Assembly: GCA_011319805.1 (NCBI GenBank)
Contig: SJRY01000100.1
Span: 1 to 64,000 of the forward strand
Reading direction: 5' to 3'
Length of the DNA: 64,000 bases
Origin: Macrocybe gigantea
Taxonomy: Eukaryota > Basidiomycota > Agaricomycetes > Agaricales > Callistosporiaceae
The notes under the pieces: generated by a model
Database searches by the model: none
What the model saw: the letters and a program-made list of their open reading frames with translations, nothing else
Told to the model about the DNA's origin: nothing
Made by a program: the position numbers and the translations under genes
Shown: positions 22,442 through 33,450 of the stretch, piece after piece
How positions within the stretch are numbered: position 1 is the stretch's first letter
How the letters are laid out: each line of letters begins with the position of its first letter

Positions 22442-23152
22442 TGAAGGGAGAATTTCGCTCAACTATGTGATGGATATTGTATACTGTGACCTATCAGGAA
22501 GTATCAAGAAGTCAGCCCTAGTGAGAAATCCATTGACACCAAGCGATCCAATCTGACGTGGACTGACAGAATGGTGAAAAACTGACTCTGCAAGGCATCT
22601 GTTGATTAACAGCTCAGTACTTACTCCAATGACTTACTATGTCATCTGCATCAGGAAAATCTCAAATTTTCTTAACAGTGCTTAGCCATGCTTAACAGTG
22701 CTTAATGATGCTTAGGCTAAGCCAAGTCCTCTCATTAATGTACTTAAGATGCTTAACTGTAATCGTGGCCGATCACAACATTACATCAGCTTCCCTTTTT
22801 TATACCACTCACACCAACTCACCGAGAACACTTCTTCTTATTCACTTACTTCCATCATCCCGTTTGTACATGCTCTGCTCAATACATAACCTCATCTCGT
22901 TTACCTTGCGGTGTGAGTGTTCTCTCTCACCTGAGTGTTTTGCATCTTGTGATGCTTTTCCACTTTTTTTTAAATGACGATGATTACATCGTCAGGGTCA
23001 TCACTGCCTAGAAGTTGGACCCTGAGGTCGCTGCGCATAACTGCCACGTGACGCATTTGCATTACCCGTTCCTTCTGTCGCTCTTGCTCCTTGTGGAGCA
23101 TCCACCTTTCACTACCTTGGGGAAGGACCTTGCTCCCTTTTGACTCGAGCGT
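22442..23152 (+). mobile_element. Probable left LTR/leader of old Gypsy element H
   Basis: No gene. Contains degenerate TGCTTA(A/G) repeats (about 22676-22760), a TATA-like box (TTTTTTATACC, about 22797) and a C-rich leader. After removal of G copy 1 with its duplicated GCGT, this sequence runs directly into the H gag start at 34644, so it should be H's 5' LTR and leader. LTR edges could not be set because no second H LTR is in the window. Confidence 0.45.
22676..22760. repeat. Degenerate TGCTTA repeat cluster
   Basis: Five to six spaced copies of TGCTTA(A/G), e.g. CAGTGCTTAGCCATGCTTAA, inside the presumed H LTR. Confidence 0.5.
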
Positions 23153-24280
23153 TGATAACTATCGGGTAGCACTAACCTACAAACCAGCAAGGTGGAATGA
23201 AGGAAGCGTCAGTCCCTATCCGAGGCTGTATAAACTACGAGCTGTTCAAGTCACAGAGTAACCCGAGGGACTGTAGCGTGAAAGGGGAGGAATGGAACAA
23301 GTGAATATGGATGGTTTCGAGCGGATTTCGGGGTTTTCGAAACAAGGCTGTTAGACTTAGCTGAATTCCCGCGCGATATCGAGGGCTTCAGTGAGGGTTT
23401 CGGAAGGGTTTCGATGATAATGACTTCCACGCGAAGCCAGAGACACTGATTTCGAGACTGAGTACGGTGGCTCCACGCGAGCGTGACACTTTGAGATCGG
23501 ATAACACAAGGACTCCACACGAGTCGTAGACTGCGAGACTGCTGAAGGACTGAGACGGTAACTTTTTCTATGTTTTTACAAATGCCAAGTACATGGGTTT
23601 TTATAGATGAGAAGATTTCGAGTATCGGAATAACCGGCGGAGTCGAAACCGAATGAGAGAACGTATCGTATGATTTCGAAAGGGTCGTTTAGTGGCTGAA
23701 ACGCCGGGGAGATGTAAGTCCGTTCGAAATCTGAACATAAAAGGTGAAACAGTAGGTAAAAGAACATCCCGAAACCGGTGCCACGCATCGTAGAATGGAA
23801 CGTGAAAATAATCTAAGGAACGTAGAATGTATCAGTGAAATATGAGTCATGAATTTCGAAATGAGAGTGGATGAAACGGTAGCGCGCTCGAAATCCCTTG
23901 TTTCGAATGTACTGCGGCGAGGCAGTGTCGGGAACGTGGGAAGGCGTGAGGCGGTGCGATATCGAAAATGGTAGTAGTCTTGCCATATCGGGATCTGGGA
24001 AATCGGGGGAGGCATATAGGAATAAGACTGCCTGACTGTATTGGGCGGTATAGGAAGCGCAGAAGGTCCGGAATGTACGGGTGCGATGCGTTTGGCGAAG
24101 TGTCCGGACCTGGAATGGAAGCCTCACGGAGTTGTCGACATCCCGAGTACTCGAACGAGAAGTCAGCGGCTGGGCTGCGGTATCATGCTGAGGGGGCCGA
24201 GTAGTGGTATGATTTCGAATGCGGGGGCGGGATTACCAAATTAGGACTTATCGGCGGTCAGCGGCGCGGAGCGCTCATCA
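23153..24280 (-). repeat. Family G LTR (3' LTR in gag-pol sense)
   Basis: 1128 bp. Rich in TTTCGA/TCGAAA words. Carries the 44-bp segment 23719-23762 that is absent from all three LTRs of the copy 2 region. Confidence 0.92.
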
Positions 24281-24296
24281 TCTGTCCTCCCCACTT
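24281..24296 (-). other. Polypurine tract of G copy 1
   Basis: On the minus strand reads AAGTGGGGAGGACAGA directly before the LTR; the expected plus-strand primer site of the element. Confidence 0.7.
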
Positions 24297-24438
24297 AGCG
24301 GTCGACTGTCCTCAGTCGGCATTCCCATTGAACGGCGACCTTGGTCGTTATTCGGGTAACGTGGGTTTCGCGAGGTGATCTGCCATGACGAAGTCGCGAG
24401 GCATTTCGGGCGTTCCCGTCGTTTACAGATTTCGCCTG

Positions 24439-24446
24439 CATAAAAG
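24439..24446 (+). promoter_or_regulatory. TATA-like box of the antisense gene (copy 1)
   Basis: CATAAAAG about 100 bp upstream of ATG 24544. Copy 2 has a perfect TATAAAAG at the same place (47911-47918), as does the inverted fragment (57085-57092, minus strand). Confidence 0.6.
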
Positions 24447-24543
24447 GGAGGGTGGGATGGGTACGAACACCTTTCTTGTCGACTCGTCGAAATCTCAGCT
24501 CTCGCCAAATCGCATCGCTTCTCGAAACCGTCTTGTGCACGAC

Positions 24544-25708
24544 ATGTCCGCCGAAATCGTCAAGACCGAAACTTCTATTGCCGAGCTTGAAGGGCTCTTC
24601 GAGGCGTCCCCGGACCGAACGCGAGCGTTGAGGCCATCAAGGCCTTTAGCGCTGCGGTCTCGAAACGTTTTGTAAGTCCAACGGGGAGTGAGTGAGGCGA
24701 TATCTTTATCCGTATTGACATTAGGATGAGTGGGCAAAGGAGGGTCAAGACGTTCCCGAAGACGTCTTTCAGGATTGGGTTTCGCGATACAACGAGTGGG
24801 TCGGCCGCCTGGACGAGGATCGTCGGGATGAGGTTGGGGGCCTGTACGAAGCCCGGGATCTGGTGAGTCACGCTATTTCGTCTCCACTACACTGGATTGC
24901 TGATTTCGAAGGTTCTTCGCTTGGCGGAATGGTGCTCGCGGATGGTCCCCTGGTGCCCCGAACGCGATGCTGACTACGCGTGTCCCAACTGCGGGACCTT
25001 CTCGAAAGCGTGGGGCGTCAGATTCTGCAGCTGGTGGTGCGGATTCGGGAGCGAAACGACGGCGTGCCGACGAGGATGAAAAGAAAGCGGCTCGCCGGGA
25101 GAAGAACAAGCTCGCGCAGCAGCGCTATCGGGAGCGCCGCCTGAAACTCGATTTCGAGGAGGTTACGGGTGATGAGCGGGTGAGTGATTGTGTCTCTTTG
25201 CCGCCGGACTGTTTCTGAGTCCTACCGCGGTTTAGTGCGAACGGTGTAAGAAGGCCGACCTCGAAGTCTGCGAGAGGATCGATTCCGAGCCGGGCCCTTG
25301 TCGACGCTGCGTCGAAAAACAGCTCGGCTGCTCGTTCAAAAGGCCGCGTGCTGCGAAATCAGCTAAAACTACTTCACGGATTAAAACTGACTCTGGCGAC
25401 GGGGTCATGCGAACAAGGTCACGGTCTCGAAAGACCGTCCATTCAAAGCCTAGGGACGAGGATGCCGAGCCAAGACCGCGTCGCGATCCAAAGGGGAAGG
25501 GCAAGATGCGAGCTTACGATACCGAGGCCGAGGAATCGATTTCGGAGACTTCGCAGGAGCCGCCGTCCCATCTCGAGGATATCGAAATGCATGCGCCTTC
25601 GGAGGACATCCCGTATCGTCCGGAACCAATTATTGCGCCTACGCCTCCTCCGATGCCGGTGCCACCAATGGACTCGCGCTACGGTCCGGGCTTTCGCGAT
25701 CGTAAGTC

Positions 25709-25753
<45 letters not shown>

Positions 25754-26577
25754 ACTGCTTCATTATTTTCGTGAGCAGGACTTCCCGGGCCACGTCAATG
25801 GTTCGAACGGGAACACTGCCTGCCACGGACGATTTCGAAGATCGGGATTTCTGGAGGGAGGCTGTCGAAGCCCCAAACGTGCCTGATGGTTTCGAAGACA
25901 TTGCCGAGACCGCGACGCGCCTTGCTGCCGATCGTGTTCGGGATAGCGACGTCCAGTTGCGAGACGCCCTCCGGTTCGATAATCGGGATTACGAGGACAT
26001 TTATAATTTCGTACTCCCGTACGATATCAAGGCCTTCGAATTTCTAGGGAACTCCTTCCGGAGTATGAACGAGGATTCCCGACACATGTACGATCTGGCG
26101 GATACTCTTGAAACGGCCGCTCGTACTATGCGCGAACGTGCCGATCGTCGGGAGGAATTCCTGGAGCTTGGCGGCAACGTCCTTCAACACGTTCGTCGGG
26201 CAACAGAGTTGCAACAGCGTCGGCTCTTAACTCAAGTCCATCAATTCATGGCACAGAACGTTCCGAGGGCGGTCGAAACCGAAGTCCGCTGGCTACTTGC
26301 GCAGCGTCGGGAGTCGATGGTTTCGAGAGGCGTCGGGACATCGGTCGAAATGCCAACGGTTCGGGAGCTCGCGGTTTCGATACCGCCATCGATTGATACT
26401 GGGGTCGATTCGTCGGAAAGCTCGGGAGCGTCGTCGGGATCGGAGTCTGGAGAAGAGACGTCGGAGGAGAGCGGTGAAGAAGGCTATGACCAGAAAGAAA
26501 ACGAGTCGTCAGATGAGAGTGAGGGCGAGACGGATGAAGAGGAAGATGAGTTCGGTGGAATCTCGTCCGAACTATAA
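24544..26577 (+). CDS. Antisense cargo gene of family G: bZIP-like/Zn2Cys6-like acidic protein (copy 1)
   Basis: Spliced gene opposite to gag-pol. Exons 24544-24671, 24725-24862, 24912-25179, 25236-25701, 25779-26577. In order: an acidic helical N-terminal region; a basic stretch with the bZIP spacing N-x7-R (NKLAQQRYR, about 25110); a cysteine cluster C-x2-C-x7-C-x9-C-x2-C-x6-C starting at 25236, close to the fungal Zn2Cys6 pattern; Arg/Lys- and Pro-rich linker (RRDPKGKGKMR, PTPPPMPVPP); a helical domain (DFEDRDFWREAVEAP to RWLLAQRRE); a ~60-residue Glu/Ser-rich acidic tail, TAA at 26575. It looks like a DNA-binding regulator or chromatin-associated factor; no family is recognised. Compared with copy 2, single bases are missing near 24600, 24849, 24932 and 25805, so this copy is interrupted as written. 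The second copy is broken at different places, implying an intact ancestor. Confidence 0.65.
25713..25752 (+). repeat. Poly-T tract inside intron 4 of the antisense gene
   Basis: Forty T in the intron 25702-25778; copy 2 has ATTATTATT followed by ~35 T (about 49181-49225). Works as an extreme polypyrimidine tract for the plus-strand gene and reads as poly-A on the gag-pol RNA. Confidence 0.9.
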
Positions 26578-26748
26578 AATTTGTAATAATTGTTTTTGAA
26601 TCCGTTATTTTCTTGTTTCTGATGGACGTCAAACTGGACTTTAAAAGGATCGTGAAAATAGATAATGGTAAGTGAGAGTGTCAAATAACAAAGAAAATGG
26701 ATAGTCAATGAACGCGAAAAGAGTTGGACTTAATGAGAGTGAGCTAAG

Positions 26749-29700
26749 CTAATGTGGTGCCGAAAGTATTTCAACGTCGGAATCAACTTTGGGATCGCTG
26801 TCGGTAGGTACGTCGAAATCGTCCGGGATTTCGTCGCCTTGATCGTTTGAGGCTTGCATTTCATGAAGCCGGGCAGCGTCGATATCGAGAAGTGTTTCGG
26901 GAATGGTGATTTCACGGCGAGCGAAGTACGGGATGACTCGAAATGCTGCTACGGGGCGATCCAGGACTGTGCCATCGAGTTCGGCAACGATGTAAGCGCC
27001 TCCGAAATTCCGGGAGACAACAATAAGTGGTCCGAGATACCGAAGTCGCATTTTGCGATCGAGACTCTTCTCCACACGAGTGTTTCGGATGAGGACTAGG
27101 GCACCGCGTTTGAAATTGAAATCACGAATGGTGTGATAGTGCTTCTTTTCAAAACGTTCGGCAGCTTTTCTACGGGTATCGTATACGTCGGCATGAAGGG
27201 CTTGTAGCTGTTCAGTTCGTTTTTGTAAGGCGACAGCTCGACGAGCGATAAGATCTGTGGATGATAGTAAGGATTCGGGAGGAGGCTGCAGGTAGGTTGC
27301 TTCCATGATATCGAACGGGAGAATGGGATGGGTGCCAGTTACCGCGAAATAAGGTGAACAACCCATTCGACGGCGGGCGGTGACTCTTTCGGCATAGAAG
27401 ACCGAATGGACGTATTGTGACCACTTGCTTTCGACACCGTCTGCTGCCTTTATCAGTGATTGACGAACATCATAATGCGGCCGCTCAGCTATCCCGTTGG
27501 CGCGGGAATTGTATGTCGAGATTCGGATGTGGTAGATGCCGTAGCGTTTCCCGAGGTAGTCAAGACCTGCCACGAAGGGACCACCGTTATCCGTGACAAT
27601 TTCGCGAACACCACCCCATCGACATAATACATCCTGGAACAGCCATTCACCTATTGCGGGACCGTTTTCTTTCCGGAGGGCTCGAAATTCAGGATAATGC
27701 GTGAGGGAGCAACGACCTTGCACGATGTACTGATAGCCATTGGACTTTGGCATCTTCATGGTATCGGCATAGAATTTTCCGAAAAGAGGCGCGGGAACGG
27801 CCACGACTGGCGGGATGAGAACCTGTCGGGACTGTCGTTGCTGACAGATGTGACAAGTCCTGCAAAACCAAGAGATATCGGCCAGCATGTGAGGCCACCA
27901 AAAGCGCTCACAAACCAAGGTACGTGTTGGGTAGATGCCCTTGTGACCGAGGTCATCATGGGCTTGGGCGATGATGTTCATACGCCGATTCCGAGGGATC
28001 ACGAGTTTGTGACTACCTTGATCGTCCTTTCGCCATAACTTGTCAGCGGCAACGAAGAAGTGGAAGCAATACCGAACAAAGGCCTCGAAAGCAGAATCTG
28101 TGAGACTGGGTGGACGACGCAAGTGGTCAAATAGTCCTGTACGAGGTCGAGACGCTGATCGTCGGCAATGGCTGATTTCGAACGAGGAACAAATACATAA
28201 TCAGGGATGGAGCTGAGCTGTCGAAGGTCAGGGTTGGCTTCTAGACGGTCTTCGGACTCGGGAGAGGAGGAGTTTCGATGGAAGACAGCTTGACTGTCCT
28301 CCCCACTTGAAATGTCCTGTCCTAGGTATATCGAAATGAGGTGACTTCGACGTGTTTCGGGACGATATCGAGGGGTGTTAACAAAATGGATGAAGCCATA
28401 GACTCTGTCGATCCAATCGTCGAAATCTTCGTCTTGGTCAGGCTCGGGATCGCCTGGTCGGCGGGAAAGACCATCAGGACCGTGACTAGAGCCAGGAACA
28501 TGAACAAGTGTGAAGTGGAATGTCAGGATCGTCAGGATCCATCGATTGATACTGGCAGAGGGGACTATATCGGGATTGTTTAGCATGCCTTTGATGTAGC
28601 GGGCATCGACTTCGACAACGAGGTTTCGTACACCAATGATGTACATGCGTACTGCACGGACCGATCGGAATAAGCCATAGATTTCGAGTTTCGGCTGTGA
28701 GAAGCGACGTTCGCGATCGTTCAGTGTATGGATCCGAAACGGTTGTAATATCGGACTCGAGGGTTATCGGGATCGCATTGGCAAAGGAAGTAACCGACTG
28801 CGATGTAGGAGGTATCGACGGCGAGGATAATGGGGGCTTCCGACTTGTAGTCGAGGGGTCGGAGAGCTGGAGAAGTGATAAGGGCTTGTTTCAGGTCTTC
28901 CTGTGCGTCGAGTTGCTCCTGACCGAAGACGTAGTCTACATTCTTCCGCGTAAGGCGGACTAAGGCGTCAGCGCGATGAGCGAAATTTCGAATAAGATAC
29001 GCATGACACCAATCGTTCCGAGGAAGGCGCGAACGTCTGAGAGGTCTCGGCACGGTTTCCAAGTTTTGATTGCGACAACTCGGGATTCATCAGGAAGACG
29101 ACCTTTAGGCGTACAACGGTGTCCAAGAACTGTGATTTCGGGACTACAGAGCGTGAGCTTTGTGCCAGAAAAGGTGCCTCCAGAATACTTCATGCGCTGG
29201 ACAACACGGTTCAGATTGCAAAAGTGTTCCCAAACGAAGCGACGGATGCCGGGATTCTGTGGAATGGTTTCGAAACTGTTATCGGGACGTCGATATTCGG
29301 AATCTGGGCCTTTCACGGGGACATCATCGATATAGGGGATGGTAAGATGCGGTATCTCGTCTTGTAGGATGAAAGTTACATCATCATGGAATATAGGAAC
29401 GGAATTGGTCCAGCCCATCGGGAGCGTAACAAGTCGCATAGCGCCAAAGGGGTCTGGAACGTAGTGAGATCCCGAGAGTTTTCAGCGAGGAGTCGTTCAT
29501 CGTAGCCAACATAGAGGTCAAGCATCGCACCACAGGGGCGGCCACCAAATTGTTCTGCTAAGTGATCAGGGACCGGGGTAACTCCGGAATGACGGATGGT
29601 GACTTTGTTTAGCGGCTCGAGGGAGTGGACGATGCGAAGCGACTTGCCATCTTTCTTGACGACTGTGAACCACCGGGAGCGGTAGGAGGAATTCGAGGGT

Positions 29701-32700
29701 TCATAGACACCGGCATCGATCTTTCGACGAATGAGCTGACAAATTTCATCATAAATACCAGGAGGTATCGGGATGTTCTTGTGAATCCAAGGCTTGTGCT
29801 GAATGACAGGGATTTCGACGGCGGGAAAAAGTCTTCTCGAAATCGACCGCGCTCTTGGTCGGTCCAAGCGAAGGCGCCGTTCTGGAGGCACATAAAGTGG
29901 TGCATCAGTCTTCGTTCTTCTGGCCAAAGGAAGCCTTCGGGATGAGCCTTGTCAACGAGATTTCGACGATCCTCGGTATAGCGACCGGTCGGGATAAAAG
30001 GAGGGGGATTTGGGGATAGTTTCGGCATACTGGCAAGGGGTCTCCGCGGATTTCGCGGAGGATTCGAAATTTGCCATTATCGGGAAGTGGGGCAACGACG
30101 GAACGGACTTTGAGGGCGACGGGCTTGTATTTACGTTTCGCGAACGTATCGCGCGATTCGGGAGGGTATGTCTAGAAAGTTCGGGAGCGCACCTGGTCAC
30201 ATCATATAAATAAACAAAATCGGAAGAGGAAGTGTTCGTGGTGTTGAAACCACTCTGAAATTGCGTCTGAGGTCGTGTTGGACGACCACTAGACTCGTAC
30301 AGTAAAGCTGAAATCGGGGAAATGGAAATATCACAGGCCGAAAGATATAAGGATGAAAGATAATTTGAAATGGACGTATCGGGAGCGGAATTAGAAACGG
30401 GATTGGGAGCAGGAACCTGGGCATAGTAATCGAGGCGAAGGTCCAAATTGTCTTGAGTTTTGTCCGAGGAAACAACGAAAGCGTAATCGCCGTCAGCTAA
30501 CGTGTCCTCTATCTGCGAAAAAAATCCACTGCAGCAGTCTTCTTTCCTGGCATCATGTATTTCGGTTTGCCACGGGGCTGAGTCGGGATCGTAGTACGTC
30601 TGTTGGTGTTGGGATCGTGTATTGTGATGGTTTGATCCTCGTTCGGTAGTTTTGACGAGAGATTCGGTTAAGACGTCAAAGGGGCGACCGAGGAGGATAT
30701 CATAGGCGGGGTTAGGTAATACATGGATTTGGGCGTAGAGGGTGATTTCGTTGATAGTAACCGGGATGTTTCGGGATAATCCAAGCGATTTGTCGATTTC
30801 GCCATTGGCTGACTGCATATCGAGGCGGACGGTAGGGTCATAGGCGATCCCGAGCTTGTGACATACTGCATCAGACATGGCTATAATTTGGGATCCGGGA
30901 TCAACGACACATTCAACATAGTCTTGATGATCGATGAGACATGTGATAGAGCGAAGGGCATGACTCTCTTTGGCTACGATGAGGCGTTCGGGATCGATCT
31001 GGTCACGGCTCATGCTCGAAATGTAGGTTGAAATCGGGTCTTCGATGATGGTAGCGCCCCTCGGTGGCGCGGCTTGTCCATATGTAGCGGCGTTGGAATC
31101 TGCGATGCCGAAAGGGAGTTCGTTAAGGTTGATTGATTTCGACGGGGTGGTATCTTCGTCGGGGATTTCCTCGATGGTAGCTCGAAACACAGGTTCGGGA
31201 ATGCTGCACTCCTGGGACATGACTGCGATGGGGTTGGTCTCGTTAGCTACCCGTTTTGGAGTGACAAGCTCGCGCATCTTCGATCTGATTTCGGGGGAAA
31301 GGGAAAGGAGGGCCTCGTTGGAGATTTGAGTGGTGCCTTTCAAAACGGTTTCGAAGACTTCATCTGCATGCTTCTTATCGACGACGGGGAAAACGTTCTT
31401 GTAGGCGGGTTGTTTCGAGGGGTCCTTGTTAGTTGGTTTGGCTACTGGGGCGGGAGCTGCAAAGTTTCGAGTGGTGGGAGGAGCGTAACGAACTTCAGGA
31501 ACATCGCGGAAGGGATGGATGGGTCCCTCGTGACGGATGGTTTCGGCCTGGGTATTCTCGGGAAGAGTCTGCGACGAAGGAGCTGGGGATACTTCCTTTT
31601 CTTTACCTTTTGATGCCGAAGTACTGGCCTCGGGATTCGTGGCTGACCTGGGGATGGTTCTGGATTTCGAGGTGAAGAAGCAACTACAGGAGTTTCGGGA
31701 TTGACTCGGCGGTTTGCGCGAGGCGGACCTCTGCGGGTGATTTCGACATGATCCATAACGGTGCGGCGGTTGGCGAGGACTTGGGCTTCGAGATTTAGCT
31801 GACGGATACGTTCTTGGATATCAGACAGGCGGTCGTTGACCTGGGTACTGGCAGCGGGATTTACGGCATAAGCATAGGCGGAGTCGTTCGGGACTATGGG
31901 ATTCTCTGTAGGATTATAAGTTGCGACGAAAGGAGCATTTGGCCGGTGGTGTCTGCATTGGAGGTAATAATTCCGCGTGGTCGCTCGTTAGGATACTGCC
32001 TATAATATTCGTTGACACGTTCCTGCATAGTGGCACCTCGAATAGCTCTCGGAATTTCGGCCTGTGTCGGGAGTGTGATTCGCCCATTGAAATCACGGCG
32101 GATAAGGCCTTCTCGGATATAATTCTCGGCCGTCTCACAGTCCCTAATGCGACAATCGGGTTTACCACAGAAATGACAGCCCTCGGGACGGTTTCCGGGA
32201 GCCCGGGGTCGGAAGCCTCCAGTATTGGCTTGTGCCTGCATAAACTTGACGAGAACGTCGCTGATCCCGGTTGTGATGTTTTGAGTCATACTCGCAAGGA
32301 TGGTGTTAAGGTCCTCCTGTTTTACAGAGGTTTCGGAGCGGCTGAAGTACTTCGGGTTGCGGGGGCTATGGACTGGTAACGGACCGACGAAGCTCCGGGC
32401 TGTTCTTCCCGTTTAAAAACGTAGGCTGCGGCATCTTGTATATCGACAAGCGAGTGGGTGAAATAGGGATCGTAATCCGGGAACTTGACTTCGAGGCGAT
32501 CTCGGACTTTGGCTTGTAAATCCGTGGGGAACGCGCGTTCGTAGGCCCTAGCTTGCTCTTTGGCCGACATCTCTTCTTTGTCAACTAGATACTTCGTGAT
32601 AGTGTAAAATTTGCGGTAGTATTCCGCGAGCTGCTCGTGGGTCCTGATGCCGAGGCGACTGGTTTCGCCAATGAGCCGGTCTAAATCGCCCATGTTATAG

Positions 32701-33038
32701 CGATGTTTGTCTTCAGCTCCGGGGTAGAGACGCTGAATGGCATCTCGGAAGTCGGCATAAGGGCGACCTTGGAACTCCGGGAGGCTTTCCCAAAGCTCGG
32801 AGGTCGCAAAATCAGGATAACGAATGGCATACTCCTTCTTCTGCGCGTCACCCGTGACTCCGGCATCACTGAAGAGGTGGTCGAGTTCTCTGAAGTATCG
32901 GGAGAGCTCACGGGGCTGCGCGGGATCGAAACGTGGAGCTGTGGAGTGGCCACGAGCTGGCATAGTTACTAGCCGTGCGGGAGCGGGGTCACCGACACCA
33001 GCGCCGGACGCGGGATTGTTGGTTTCATTGTTAGACAT
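26749..33038 (-). pseudogene. Family G gag-pol (copy 1), with frameshifts
   Basis: Gag starts at ATG 33038 (MSNNETNNPASG) with an alpha-helical capsid-like region, then a knuckle CHFCGKPDCRIRDC (about 32136-32180; Cys replaces the usual His). A protease-like segment VECVVDPGSQIIAMS (about 30890) has D-P-G-S instead of D-S/T-G. Reverse transcriptase with PIFHDDVTFIL and catalytic YIDD (about 29325), RNase H-like segment (ILAVDTSYIAVGYFL), integrase HHCC (HDDLGHKG ... CRTCHICQQ, about 27850-27960) and core (VTDNGGPF, GIAERPHYD), stop at 26749. Frame breaks are visible near 32400, 31690, 29449 (one G fewer than copy 2), 28990 and 28120. Many are single-base homopolymer differences, so some may be assembly errors. 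The G-family pol is of Ty3/Gypsy order; no chromodomain follows the integrase. Confidence 0.88.
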
Positions 33039-33430
33039 GCGGATAACAGATTTCGAACTGATTGTCGGAGATCACGGAGTTGTTGGATATTTCGGGAAGG
33101 GGTTCTTTCAGGAGGGGACTGTGATGGAGTTGGATTGATAAGGATGGGACTTGAGTCTAGTGTCGAAAGCGGGTCTGAAAGGAGTTCTAGATCGGAATCC
33201 GTTTCTTGTTTGACTGAGGCTGGGGATAAGGGTTCGGGAGATGAAGGTAGCGAGTCGGGAAGAGAGATAAGGAGTTCAGGAGAGGGTGCTCGGGAGCGCG
33301 GAACAGGTGATCGACGGAGATTTCGGGGACCCGGGGTTTGTCTCCTGCGAGCGGCTGCCTGGGCGCGGGAGGTAACAGTGGACGAGGTAGAAGATTGGCG
33401 GTTGGGGTTACTTGAAATCTTGAACTAGCC
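33039..33430 (-). other. Leader between G LTR and gag
   Basis: About 400 bp of Ser/Arg-rich-looking sequence between the primer site and gag ATG; no convincing gene. Most of it is deleted in copy 2. Confidence 0.5.
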
Positions 33431-33447
33431 CCTCGCGGTGGGCTCCA
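33431..33447 (-). other. Primer-binding site of family G
   Basis: Minus strand TGGAGCCCACCGCGAGG begins three bases inside the 5' LTR and starts with the TGG expected opposite a tRNA CCA end. The tRNA was not identified. In copy 2 the first bases are mutated (TAGAG). Confidence 0.6.
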
Positions 33448-33450
33448 AAA

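Noticed and set aside
23689..24127. Frames inside the G LTRs that recur in every LTR
   Set aside because: Repeated only because the LTR is repeated; LTRs of this type are non-coding and the frames change between copies.
25713..25752. Poly-T as a terminator or poly-A tail of a retroposed RNA
   Set aside because: It sits inside a GT-AG intron of the antisense gene at the same place in both copies.
27697..29335. Plus-strand frames opposite family G pol
   Set aside because: Shadows of the minus-strand RT/integrase; they have no domains, unlike the separate antisense gene at 24544-26577.
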